Source: Rathayibacter caricis DSM 15933 (lineage in GTDB: Bacteria > Actinomycetota > Actinomycetes > Actinomycetales > Microbacteriaceae). From it: a DNA stretch of 64,000 bases. The position numbers and the translations under genes were made by a program. The DNA is taken from positions 1,860,001-1,924,000 of the forward strand of contig NZ_PZPL01000001.1 in NCBI RefSeq assembly GCF_003044275.1, given 5' to 3'. Positions 42,634-50,782 of this stretch are shown one piece after another. The stretch's first letter is position 1; every line of letters starts with the position of its first letter. The notes below the pieces were generated by a model. It did not search any database and had not been told where the DNA came from. It saw only the letters and a list, made by a program, of their open reading frames with translations.

Positions 42634-43506
42634 GTGACGACACCGCCAGGCAGCCCGGTGCGCCGATCCGCCTCACTCGCCGGGGAGGAGGCGGTCGCCT
42701 GGCTCGCGTCGGCCGGCTTCCGGGTCCTCGACCCGCGTCCTCCCCGCGTCTACGTCGACGAGGTGCGCGGTGCGGACCTCCGCATCGCGAGGTACTGGCA
42801 CTCCGAGACGACGCTGCTCCGCGAGGCGCCCGCGCGTCCGCGAGTCGCCGTGCTCCTCCAGGTCGACGGAGCCGTCGAACTCGAGACGCCGACGTGGTCC
42901 GATTGCGCGGGGCCGGGATCCATCGCCCTGCTTCCGGCGTTCGACAGCGCGACGGTCTCGGCGCGGGTCTCCGGAGCGCGGCTCGAGGTCGAGTTCGACG
43001 CCGATCAGCTGCCGGAGTCGGTGCGCCGCGACTACACGGCCGGCGCGCTGCTCGACGCCGAGGTCAGGCCGTTCTCCTCGGTTCTCATCTCGACTCTCAA
43101 CGCGGCGTTCAACTCCGAGCTGGCACCGGAGGATCCGCGGTTCGCTGCGTTCCGCCTCGCGGTGCGCAGCCTCGTCTCAGGGCTGCTCACGGTGGACGCG
43201 GCGGCGCAGGGGCGCCTCGCTACCCGGCAGGAGCTGCTGGTCGACCGCGCCCGCAGGATGATCGCGGAGAGAGCAGCCGACAGGGCGTTCTCGAGCGCCG
43301 TGCTGAGCGACGAGCTGCGGATCTCGCCGCGCTCGCTGCAGGAGGCGTTCGCCGCTCACGGATCGAGTCCGGCTGCCGAGATCCGCGCCGAGCGCGCAGA
43401 GATCGCCCGCGCCCTGCGGGAGAGCGGCGATCGCGCGCTGAGCTCGGACGACGTGGCGCGCCTCGCGGGGTTCGGCAGCGCCTCGTCGATGCGCCGGGCC
43501 ATCTGA
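42634..43506 (+). CDS. AraC-type regulator C
   Basis: The protein has 290 residues with a GTG start after GAGGA. The N-terminal sensor half includes GEEAVAWLASAG, the ARYWHS signature (WHS in place of WHT) and VLLQVDGAVEL. The C-terminal AraC domain has LSDELRISPRSLQEAFAAHG and LAGFGSASSMRRAI, the latter being almost the last residues. It is divergent from exported protein C. A CTGCGC direct repeat at 42514 and 42536 in the shared promoter could be a binding site. Confidence 0.86.
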   Translation: MTTPPGSPVRRSASLAGEEAVAWLASAGFRVLDPRPPRVYVDEVRGADLRIARYWHSETTLLREAPARPRVAVLLQVDGAVELETPTWSDCAGPGSIALLPAFDSATVSARVSGARLEVEFDADQLPESVRRDYTAGALLDAEVRPFSSVLISTLNAAFNSELAPEDPRFAAFRLAVRSLVSGLLTVDAAAQGRLATRQELLVDRARRMIAERAADRAFSSAVLSDELRISPRSLQEAFAAHGSSPAAEIRAERAEIARALRESGDRALSSDDVARLAGFGSASSMRRAI

Positions 43507-43610
43507 AGGACCAGGCGGCGAGGGCGCCTGTCTGCGCCGAGAGGACGAACCGACCCGTCGCGAACGGCGCCTGTGGTCTGGGGAGGGCAGCCTTCCGCGA
43601 CGGATCGGCA

Positions 43611-43638
43611 GCGGGCGCCGTCGCTCGACGGCGTCCGC
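43611..43638. terminator. Hairpin between regulator C and exported protein D
   Basis: GCGGGCGCCGTC (43611-43622) and GACGGCGTCCGC (43627-43638) form a 12-base stem with one G-U pair and a four-base loop, directly beside the stop codon of exported protein D. Confidence 0.65.
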
Positions 43639-44910
43639 TCAGCAGGACGCTCTGGTGTACCCGACGAAGCCGCCCGAGGCGGTGGTGTACTGCCCTCTCG
43701 CTTCGATGACGTCGGTCCTGACGAGAACACCCGTGTTCGAGTACAGGTCACCGTTCGGAGCGAGGTAGAACCCTCCGCCGACGGGGACCGTTCCGGAGGG
43801 GATGGCGGGCGCGAAGGTCTGCGATCCGACGGTGTTGTACTGGAAGGCGATCCCCTCCTTGATGAACCCCACGAACCCGCCGGACGTGACCGTGTAGTCG
43901 CCGATGGCGGAGGAGGTGCCCGTCGCGGCGAGCACTCCGGTGTTCGTGTAGATGTCGCCGTTCGGAGCGAGGTAGAAGCCTCCGCCCACCGGGCGTGACC
44001 CGGTGGGCGCGGGGACCGCGAAGTACCCGCCCACCTTGTTGTACTGGCCTGTCGCCCCGGACCGATCGGTGATCCCGACGAATCCGCTCGTCGCCGCGGT
44101 CCAGTTGCCGACCGCCTCGGCGACGCCCGACCGGATGAGCCGGTCCTCGAAGTAGACGTCACCGTCCGCCGTCAGCCAGAAGCCGCCGCCGACGGGAGTG
44201 GCGCCGGTGGGGAGCGTCCACGGCGTGGTCGCGGAGCCCACTGCGTTGTACTGGAAGGCGGCTCCGTTCTTCGTGTACTGCAGGTAGCTCCCACCCTCGG
44301 GGTCGTAGCCCCCGACCGCGCCTGCTGCTGAGCCGGTAGCCACGATGGCGCCGTTGTTCAGGTAGACGTCACCGGTCGGGCTGCGGTAGAAGCCTCCGCC
44401 GATGGGCGTCGAGCCGCCGGGAACATTCGGAACGGTGAGGTCCGAGGCGCCGACGAGGTTGTACTGATGGGCCGTGTCGGACGGAGCGATCGAGACGGGC
44501 ACCGAGGTCGACGCGTCGGTGGTCGAGGCTCCGATGACGGTGCTCGCGGACGCTCCATCGGCCGTCACCCCGCTCAACACGATCTCGCCGTTCGCGTCGG
44601 TCGGCAGCACCTTCGCACCGGTGCTCGAGTCCGACCAGGTCAGCCCGGTCGGCAGCGTCACGGTCACGAGGGTCCCGGCCGGGGCCGGAGCGGTGCCGTT
44701 CGTGGTGACGCGGAGCACGACGTCCTTGAGCGTCCCGCAGGCGGCGACCGAGTAGGGGCCGTTGGTGAAGGTGAGCGTGGCGGCCGTCGAGGCTGCGGCG
44801 AGGGGCGCTCCGACCGCCGTCGCGATGACCGGGATCGTCCAGGCGGCGCCGGCGACGAGAGTGCGGCGCTCGAGGCCGGCGGAGGTGAGGTGGGTGGTGT
44901 CGTGCGTCAT
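43639..44910 (-). CDS. Tat-exported repeat protein D
   Basis: The protein has 423 residues. The Tat signal has R15-R16 in ERRTLVAGAAW and ends PLAAAS. The Ig-like domain (YSVAACGTLKDVV through DANGEIVLSGV) is the same as in A and E. Four diverged units of about 70 residues follow, each with a QYN start, P.GG.PVGGGFYLAPNGD.Y core and a GGFVG end. Exactly two cysteines are present, in AACGT and as the last residue. AAGGAG precedes the ATG. It is divergent from regulator D. Likely a secreted closed-ring protein of unknown ligand. Confidence 0.88.
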   Translation of the reverse strand: MTHDTTHLTSAGLERRTLVAGAAWTIPVIATAVGAPLAAASTAATLTFTNGPYSVAACGTLKDVVLRVTTNGTAPAPAGTLVTVTLPTGLTWSDSSTGAKVLPTDANGEIVLSGVTADGASASTVIGASTTDASTSVPVSIAPSDTAHQYNLVGASDLTVPNVPGGSTPIGGGFYRSPTGDVYLNNGAIVATGSAAGAVGGYDPEGGSYLQYTKNGAAFQYNAVGSATTPWTLPTGATPVGGGFWLTADGDVYFEDRLIRSGVAEAVGNWTAATSGFVGITDRSGATGQYNKVGGYFAVPAPTGSRPVGGGFYLAPNGDIYTNTGVLAATGTSSAIGDYTVTSGGFVGFIKEGIAFQYNTVGSQTFAPAIPSGTVPVGGGFYLAPNGDLYSNTGVLVRTDVIEARGQYTTASGGFVGYTRASC

Positions 44911-44991
44911 GCAGTGCTCCTTGCTGAGGGGACGGTGTCGAGAGTGATCCTGAGTGCTCCTCGCCTTCCCGTCGACGCTCCGGAGCGCTCC

Positions 44992-45022
44992 CGTTGCGTT
45001 CCGCTGCGACGCCGTTGCGTTC
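44992..45022. promoter_or_regulatory. Direct repeat in the D pair promoter, candidate AraC site
   Basis: CGTTGCGTTC occurs at 44992-45001 and again at 45013-45022, 21 bp apart (two helical turns), a layout typical for AraC-type proteins. It lies midway between the divergent starts at 44910 and 45157. Confidence 0.45.
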
Positions 45023-45156
45023 TGCGGTCGAGCCCGGCCTGCGTGCCGCATCTGGGTACTGTCGGACCGCAGCCCGCTCCGCGCCGCCGGGCGACTCCTC
45101 CGCCAGCGCGCTCCCTCCGGAGCCGCCCGCCGCGGTCGGTCCGAGGAGGGGATCGC

Positions 45157-45996
45157 GTGATCCTGCGCGACGAGAGCGCCGCCCGCTGGCTGGTCGAGCA
45201 CGATCTGGTGCCGTCGGGCCCGGCCCAGCTGGCGGTCGACGAGCTGTCGCGCGACGGACTGGGGCTCACACGGATCTGGCACGGCCCGGTCGAGGGTCGG
45301 CTGCGGTCGGCGAGCCGATCCCTCCTCCTGGTGCTCCAGCTCGACGGCGATCTCGACCTCCCGGCTCCGGACGGCGAGGATCTGCGCGTCGCGGCGGGAG
45401 GCGCCTTCGTCGTCGGCGCCGGTCAGGAGGTCGGCGTTCTCGCGCGGGAACCCACTGCTCGCATCGAGGTGCGGCTCCCACTCGAGGGTGTCTTCGCTCG
45501 GATCTCGGAGGGATCCTTGCCGGTGCTCGTCGCCGAGGACCGCGGATGGGCGCGCTCTGCGCTGATCTTGCTCACGAACAGCGTGCTCAATCTCGAGGAC
45601 GAGACCCCGCTCCTCGACTTCGACCGCTTCCACGTCGCACTGCTCTCGTGCGCGGCGGCGTTCCTCCGCACGGCGGCCGAGCCGGCGGTTCGCGAGTCGT
45701 GGTCGCAGCAGCTGGTGCGTCGCGCGCAGGTGGTGCTGGAGCGTCGCGCCGCTGACCCCGACTGCTCGGTCGGATCGCTCGCCCGCGAGCTCGGGGTGTC
45801 TCCCGCGCACCTCGCCCGCGCGTTCCAGGCGGAGGGGCTCGACACTCCGCTGCGCGTCATCCGCGCGTACAGGCGCTCCCTCGCGCTCGCTCTGCTCGAG
45901 CGGCAGAGTGCGGAACGGGACGGGCGGCCGGACTTCGCGGAACTGGCGCGGTTGTCGGGATTCGGCTCCGTGGACAGCTTGCGGCGGGCGCTGTGA
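45157..45996 (+). CDS. AraC-type regulator D
   Basis: The protein has 279 residues; the GTG start follows GAGGAGGGG. The N-terminal sensor half includes DESAARWLVEHD, the TRIWHG signature and LLLVLQLDGDLDL. The C-terminal AraC domain has LARELGVSPAHLARAFQAEGLDTPLRVIRAYR and LARLSGFGSVDSLRRAL, ending the protein. It is divergent from exported protein D, and a 21-bp-spaced direct repeat lies between them. Confidence 0.87.
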   Translation: MILRDESAARWLVEHDLVPSGPAQLAVDELSRDGLGLTRIWHGPVEGRLRSASRSLLLVLQLDGDLDLPAPDGEDLRVAAGGAFVVGAGQEVGVLAREPTARIEVRLPLEGVFARISEGSLPVLVAEDRGWARSALILLTNSVLNLEDETPLLDFDRFHVALLSCAAAFLRTAAEPAVRESWSQQLVRRAQVVLERRAADPDCSVGSLARELGVSPAHLARAFQAEGLDTPLRVIRAYRRSLALALLERQSAERDGRPDFAELARLSGFGSVDSLRRAL

Positions 45997-46096
45997 TCGG
46001 ATCTTCGTCACTGCTCGCGCGGACGCCAGGAGGAGCGCGCTCGCGCTTTCGGTGCGCAGGACGACAGTGACTCGAGAAGCGCTTGCACACAGCAAA

Positions 46097-46125
46097 GGGC
46101 CGGAGCCCGCTTCGAGCTCCGGCCC
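46097..46125. terminator. Hairpin between regulator D and exported protein E
   Basis: GGGCCGGAGC (46097-46106) and GCTCCGGCCC (46116-46125) form a perfect ten-base stem with a nine-base loop, flanked by AAA and ATTCT, between convergent genes. Confidence 0.78.
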
Positions 46126-46185
46126 ATTCTCTGTTTCCGGCCCCGCTACTCGAATCGATGCGCGGCCGGGAGTCTCGGCTCCGAT

Positions 46186-47514
46186 TCAGCAGTTCGAACC
46201 GGCGGTCCAAGTGAAGTACTGCGCGTTGGCAGTGCCCCAGTTCTCGATGTTGCTGCTCGCGGCATTGACGTCCGTGGCGATGACGGTGCCCGCGTTGTCG
46301 TAGAGGGTCCCTCCGACCAGCCATCCGAGAGTTCCGACGGGCTGGCCACCCGAGGGAACGGCGACAGCGAAGCTCGAGGCGGGGCCGCCCGAGACCTGAC
46401 TGCGATAGAAAGCAGTGCCGTCCATCGTCGTCCAGGTGAAGTACTGCGCGTTGCCCGTGCCCCAGTTCTCCATATCGCTGCTGGCGCTGGCCACGTCGGT
46501 GGCGATGACTGTGCCCGAGTTGTCGTAGAGGGTACCCCCGGCGAGCCATCCGAGTGTCCCGACGGACTGGGCGCCCGAGGGAACGGCGACGGGGAAGCTC
46601 GAGGCGGGGCCGCCCGAGACCTGGCTGCGGTAGAAGGCGGTGCCGTCGGTGGTGGTCCAGGTGAAGTACTGCGCGTTGCGATCTCCCCAGTTCTCCATGT
46701 TGCTGTCGGCCGTGGCGACGTCCGTCGCGATGACGGTCCCCGAGTTGTCGTAGAGCGTGCCGTCCGCGAGCCAGCCGAGGGTTCCGACGGGCTGGGCGCC
46801 CGAGGGGACCGCGACGGGGGAGGTCGAGACGGATCCGCCGGAGACCTGGTTGCGGTAGAAGGCGGTGCCGTCGGTGGTGGTCCAGGTGAAGTACTGCGCG
46901 TTGCGAGTCCCCCAGTTCTCCATCTCACTGTTCGCGGCCACGACGTCGGTGGCGATGACGGCGCCGGAGTTGTCGTACAGCGTGCCCTCGGCGAGCCAGC
47001 CGAGGGTTCCGACGGGCTGGGCGCCCGAGGGGACCGCGACGGGGAAGGTCGTGACCGGACCCCCGGAGACCTGACTGCGGTAGAAAGCAGCGCCACCCGA
47101 GACCGAGACCGGCGCCGACGTCGACGCCCCGGTCGTGGTCGCCGAGATCGACCCCGTTCCAGGAGTGCCCGTGGCCTTCACCCCGCTCAGAACGACCTCG
47201 CCGTTCCCATCGGTCGGGAAGATCCTCGATCCGGTATCGCCGTCCGACCAGGTCAGCCCGGCGGGCAGGGTCACGGTGACGGGCGTCCCCTGGGGAGCGG
47301 CAGCGGTCCCGTCCGTCGTCGCCGTCATCACGACGTCCTTCAGAGTGCCGCAGGCGGCGACGGAATACGGGCCGTTCGTGAAGGCCAGCGTCGGTCCGGT
47401 ACCGGACGCCGCTGCAAGCGGCGCACCGATCGCGGTCGCGACGACGGGGATGGTCCAGGCGGCGCCGGCGACGACGGTGCGGCGGTGGACGGAGCCGGGG
47501 GTGTTCTCGGTCAT
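46186..47514 (-). CDS. Tat-exported repeat protein E
   Basis: The protein has 442 residues. The Tat signal has R11-R12 in HRRTVVAGAAW and ends PLAAAS. The Ig-like domain (YSVAACGTLKDVV to STSAPVSVSGG) matches those of A and D. Four 75-residue units follow, each with FYR.QVSGG, VPSG.QPVGTLGWL..GTLYDN.G.VIATDV and ENWG..NAQYFTW. Exactly two cysteines are present, in AACGT and as the last residue. AAGGA precedes the ATG. It is divergent from regulator E (151 bp). Confidence 0.88.
   Translation of the reverse strand: MTENTPGSVHRRTVVAGAAWTIPVVATAIGAPLAAASGTGPTLAFTNGPYSVAACGTLKDVVMTATTDGTAAAPQGTPVTVTLPAGLTWSDGDTGSRIFPTDGNGEVVLSGVKATGTPGTGSISATTTGASTSAPVSVSGGAAFYRSQVSGGPVTTFPVAVPSGAQPVGTLGWLAEGTLYDNSGAVIATDVVAANSEMENWGTRNAQYFTWTTTDGTAFYRNQVSGGSVSTSPVAVPSGAQPVGTLGWLADGTLYDNSGTVIATDVATADSNMENWGDRNAQYFTWTTTDGTAFYRSQVSGGPASSFPVAVPSGAQSVGTLGWLAGGTLYDNSGTVIATDVASASSDMENWGTGNAQYFTWTTMDGTAFYRSQVSGGPASSFAVAVPSGGQPVGTLGWLVGGTLYDNAGTVIATDVNAASSNIENWGTANAQYFTWTAGSNC
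46211..47096. repeat. 225-bp coding direct repeats in exported protein E
   Basis: GTGAAGTACTGCGCGTT begins at 46211 and 46436 and recurs at the same 225-bp step through the gene, marking four 75-codon units of moderate to high DNA identity. Confidence 0.87.
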
Positions 47515-47665
47515 GGGAGTCCTTCGAGATCGAGGTGGGCACCGGGAGCGGTGCGGAGCGATCGTGTCCCGGAGCGGCGCCGGTCGGCGGATGGAAGTGA
47601 GTTCCTGTCGGGAATGCGCACGATGCGCCGTCTGATTCGCGCACTTCGTCGATCCGCCGCAGCGA

Positions 47666-48592
47666 GTGCGCTCTCATGGATCCGTGACCGAGCTGCTGAT
47701 GTCGACGAGGCCCCCTGCCCGCGGCCGGCGCGACTCCTTCGCCGAGCGCTCGCTCGCCCTGCGCGACGCGGCGGCGGTCGGCTGGCTGCAGGGCCGCGGT
47801 CTCTGGTGCGAGCCCCGCGGCCCCTTCCACCTCTTCGCCGACCGGCTCGTCGACGGACCCTTCGAGCTCCTCCGCGTCTGGCACACCCCGGCTCGTGTCG
47901 GCCGCTCGGCTCAGCACCCCAGCAGCGGGACGGTGATCCAGATCGACGGCGCGATCGTCCTCTCCACAGCGACGGAGTCGGTCGGCCTCGAGCCGGGCGG
48001 TGTCGCGCTGCTCCCCTCGAGCGGGCCCTGGACCCTGGAGGGGGCGGTCGCCAGCGCCCGCATCGAGATCCGCTCGCGCCCCGGGCTCTGGCCGCCGGAC
48101 GTCGCCCGGCACCGGATCGAGACCCTCGACGCGATCAGCACGCCCTTCCGCGAGGTGCTCGTGGCGACGGCGATCAGCGCCCTCTCCTCCTCCCTCCGCC
48201 CGGAGGACGCCGGCTTCTCCGCCTTCAGGCAAGCCGTCGAGAACCTGGCGGCGGGCCTCCCGGCGCTGCGGAGCGGACCGACCGCGACGACGCCCGAGGA
48301 GACGCTGCGTCGTGAGGCGCTGCAGCTGATCGCGAAGGAGGCGGCGGATCCGGACCTGACGGTCGCGGGGCTCGCCGACCGCCTCCTCGTCTCGGACCGC
48401 CACCTCCACCGCGCTTTCGCCGAGCACGGAGCGACGCCCCTGGCCGAGATCCGCGCCGCCCGCGCAGACCTCGCCCGGCAGCACCTCGCCCTGCACCCCG
48501 GGCGGACGGGCCCTGACCGTCTCGAGATCGCCCGCCGCTCGGGCTTCCGCACTGTCCGCGCGATGAACGAGGCGCTGCGCGCGAGCCGGTGA
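47666..48592 (+). CDS. AraC-type regulator E
   Basis: The protein has up to 308 residues. The N-terminal sensor half has DAAAVGWLQGRG, the LRVWHT signature and VIQIDGAIVL; the C-terminal AraC domain has LADRLLVSDRHLHRAFAEHGATPLAEIRAAR and ARRSGFRTVRAMNEALR. The start is uncertain: GTG at 47666, GTG at 47684 and ATG at 47699 are all in frame with weak ribosome binding sites; the true start is probably one of the later two. It is divergent from exported protein E. Confidence 0.82.
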   Translation: MRSHGSVTELLMSTRPPARGRRDSFAERSLALRDAAAVGWLQGRGLWCEPRGPFHLFADRLVDGPFELLRVWHTPARVGRSAQHPSSGTVIQIDGAIVLSTATESVGLEPGGVALLPSSGPWTLEGAVASARIEIRSRPGLWPPDVARHRIETLDAISTPFREVLVATAISALSSSLRPEDAGFSAFRQAVENLAAGLPALRSGPTATTPEETLRREALQLIAKEAADPDLTVAGLADRLLVSDRHLHRAFAEHGATPLAEIRAARADLARQHLALHPGRTGPDRLEIARRSGFRTVRAMNEALRASR

Positions 48593-48685
48593 GGTCGACG
48601 GGCGCCGAGCCGGTCGATCGATGAGCGCTCTACAGAGCAGAAAGTGCGGTCGATGAGCGCTGGAGCTTCCACGAAGGGAGGAACC

Positions 48686-49129
48686 ATGATCGCTCGTCGC
48701 TCTGCGCGCCAGAGGGTCCCGCCGCTGCGGGGCTCCTGCGAGCACCTCCTCGCAGTCTCGGACGTCTCGCGCATCGGTGCTCTCCGAGCCCGACGAAGCG
48801 GCGGCGACCGGCCGTCGAGTGACGACGGAGTGGCGAACATCCACGAACTCGACCGGATCGTCTGGATCGCAGCGCGAGACGAGGACGACGACGCGACGGA
48901 TGGCGAGATCGCCTACCTCTCCGGCGTCGCCATGTCCCCCGGCGGCGCCACGCCCGTAGCGGATGTCCGCCAGGAGGACGGACGCTCTCAGCACTGTGTG
49001 AACGATCCCAGCCGCTGCACCGCACGGAACGGGCGTTCGGCTCGACCCGGATCGGCGAGAGAACAGCCCTGCAGTAGCCGGCGCACATGTCCGCTCATGG
49101 CTCCCTGCATGTCCGGTTCTCTCCCTTGA
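48686..49129 (+). CDS. Possible small protein upstream of regulator F
   Basis: An open frame of 147 codons starts at an ATG preceded by AAGGGAGGAACC, one of the strongest ribosome binding sites in the array. The product begins MIARRSARQRVPPLRG, has an acidic middle (ARDEDDDATDGEIAY) and a Cys/Ser/Arg-rich end that looks non-coding, so the frame may be broken after about residue 95. No family is recognised. It occupies the place where an exported-protein gene would be expected upstream of regulator F, but it has no Tat signal and runs in the opposite direction. The rest of 48593-49207 shows no other gene. Confidence 0.3.
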   Translation: MIARRSARQRVPPLRGSCEHLLAVSDVSRIGALRARRSGGDRPSSDDGVANIHELDRIVWIAARDEDDDATDGEIAYLSGVAMSPGGATPVADVRQEDGRSQHCVNDPSRCTARNGRSARPGSAREQPCSSRRTCPLMAPCMSGSLP

Positions 49130-49207
49130 GGCCATACGCGTCTGATGTACGGAGCACACTCTCCTCGGCTGGGCCCGCCGCCGCTCGCACGACCGAGGAG
49201 AACCGTC

Positions 49208-50095
49208 ATGCACCACTCGAACGATCGCGCTCCCCGTGAGGACGTGCTCCTCGCCGCGGCGGCGTCCGCCTGGCTCGCGGAGCGAGGTGTCTCCGGTGAC
49301 GGGCCGTCCCACCTGATCGCGGACGAGGTCGCGGCGGCGGACTTCCGTGTCGCCCGGGTCTGGCACACCGCGGCCTGCGTTGAGCGGGCGGCGGCTTCCG
49401 GCGTGCTGTTCGCCGAGGTGATCGCCGACGGGAACGCCGAGGTCAGCCTCGGAGGCACGACGCACGCCATCGCCTCCGGCGATCTCGTCGTCTCCCCGGA
49501 AGGAGGGCCGCTCGCGCTGACCGCGGTCGATCGCCTCGCGCGCTTCGAGTTCGAGATCCGCATCGTGGGGTCGGGGCTCTCGCCGGCGGTGGTCGACGTG
49601 CTGCGATCCGGAGTCGTGATCGCGGACGCCGCCCCGTCCTTCCGCCCCGTGCTCCTCGCCGCGGTCAACGCCGCCTTCAACGCGGGACTCGATCCGGACG
49701 CCGCGGGATTCGCGTCCTTCCGGCTCGCGACGACGAGCCTGCTCGCCGGGTTCCTCGACGAGGCACTCGCCCCTCGCCTCGTCGGGCGGTCGTCGAGCGA
49801 GGCGCTGCTGCACCGCCGGGCGCTCGACGCCCTCGCGCTCCACGCGGCCGACCCCGCTTTCTCGGCCGGCGCACTCGCGCGCGAGCTCGCGGTGTCGGAG
49901 CGGCATCTGCGGAGGATCTTCCAGGGGCGCGGGACCACTCCCGGCGCCGCGCTCCGCGACGCGCGCCTCGCGCGGGCGCACGCACTCCTCAGTGCTCCGG
50001 CGCCGCTGCCTCCGGGGGACGCTGCGCGTCTCGCCGGGTTCCGGTCTCCCCGGGCGTTGCGGCGCGCTGCAGCGCAGCGGGACACCGCCGTCTGA
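49208..50095 (+). CDS. AraC-type regulator F
   Basis: The protein has 295 residues with GAGGAG before the ATG at 49208, chosen over an in-frame ATG at 49145. The N-terminal sensor half has AAAASAWLAERG, the ARVWHT signature and HAIASGDLVVSPEG; the C-terminal AraC domain has LARELAVSERHLRRIFQGRGTTPGAALRDAR and LAGFRSPRALRRAA. Unlike the other five, it is convergent with its neighbouring exported protein gene (F, at 50180), so it does not share a promoter with it. Confidence 0.86.
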   Translation: MHHSNDRAPREDVLLAAAASAWLAERGVSGDGPSHLIADEVAAADFRVARVWHTAACVERAAASGVLFAEVIADGNAEVSLGGTTHAIASGDLVVSPEGGPLALTAVDRLARFEFEIRIVGSGLSPAVVDVLRSGVVIADAAPSFRPVLLAAVNAAFNAGLDPDAAGFASFRLATTSLLAGFLDEALAPRLVGRSSSEALLHRRALDALALHAADPAFSAGALARELAVSERHLRRIFQGRGTTPGAALRDARLARAHALLSAPAPLPPGDAARLAGFRSPRALRRAAAQRDTAV

Positions 50096-50134
50096 CTGGC
50101 GAGATCGACCGAGGAGCACCGCTGCTGCGGACGT

Positions 50135-50170
50135 GTCCGCCGACGGACCGGAGGACGGCCGTCGGCGGAC
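50135..50170. terminator. Bidirectional hairpin between regulator F and exported protein F
   Basis: GTCCGCCGACGG (50135-50146) and CCGTCGGCGGAC (50159-50170) form a perfect 12-base stem with a 12-base loop between convergent stop codons. Confidence 0.78.
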
Positions 50171-50179
50171 TCGCGACTC

Positions 50180-50782
50180 CTAGAGGCAGGTGACGGTCGG
50201 GCGCGTGAAGTTGATGTCCTGGTTCGTCGGCGGGTTGAGCCCGGCGGTGTCCGGCATCATCCATTCGAAAACGGCCTGGACGGGGCCGGTCGCGTTCGCG
50301 GTCCACTCGTAGTGGTAGGTGTTCCCGGCGGGCGGGATGTACTCCACTCCCGGCAGAGGCCGAGTCGTGCCGGCGAAGACCTGCTGCCCGTTGAGGTAGA
50401 CGTTGAGTGCCTGCCTCTGCGAGCCCACAGGGTTGGAGAACGCAGGCATCGTGAAGTGGTAGCGCTTGCCCTGCACGACCTCGAGGGTGGTGAGCACGGC
50501 CATGGTCGCCGTGCCGAACCCCGGGGTCGCGTCCGCTGAGCTGGCGAAGCGCTCGCCGTCGCGGAAGTAGAAGGGGAACGAGATGAAGCCCGAGCGAGGG
50601 ACCTGCCACGTCCAGGTGGACGCGGGTGGGAACTGGTTGCAGACGGGAGGCTGCGGGGGAGTCGTGATGGAGGCGGCGGCGAGCGGCGCGCCGACCGCCG
50701 TCGCGACGACGGGAATGGTCCAGGCGGCGCCGGCGACGACGGTGCGGCGCTGGACGGCGCCGGGGGTGGGCTTCTCTGTCAT
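50180..50782 (-). CDS. Tat-exported protein F, short form without repeats
   Basis: The protein has 200 residues. The Tat signal has R12-R13 in QRRTVVAGAAW and ends PLAAAS. The mature part (about 160 residues) is aromatic and beta-rich, with STWTWQVPRSGFISFPFYF, GKRYHFTMPAFSNP and NTYHYEWTANATGPVQAVFEW, suggesting a jelly-roll or carbohydrate-binding-like sandwich, although no family is recognised. Two cysteines only: one in PPVCNQ near the mature start and one next to last (TCL). GAGGAG precedes the ATG. Confidence 0.84.
   Translation of the reverse strand: MTEKPTPGAVQRRTVVAGAAWTIPVVATAVGAPLAAASITTPPQPPVCNQFPPASTWTWQVPRSGFISFPFYFRDGERFASSADATPGFGTATMAVLTTLEVVQGKRYHFTMPAFSNPVGSQRQALNVYLNGQQVFAGTTRPLPGVEYIPPAGNTYHYEWTANATGPVQAVFEWMMPDTAGLNPPTNQDINFTRPTVTCL

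Noticed and set aside
48630..49088. Minus-strand frame of 152 codons upstream of regulator F
   Set aside because: Arg/Ser-rich composition and no ribosome binding site; a plus-strand frame with a strong ribosome binding site is slightly more plausible.
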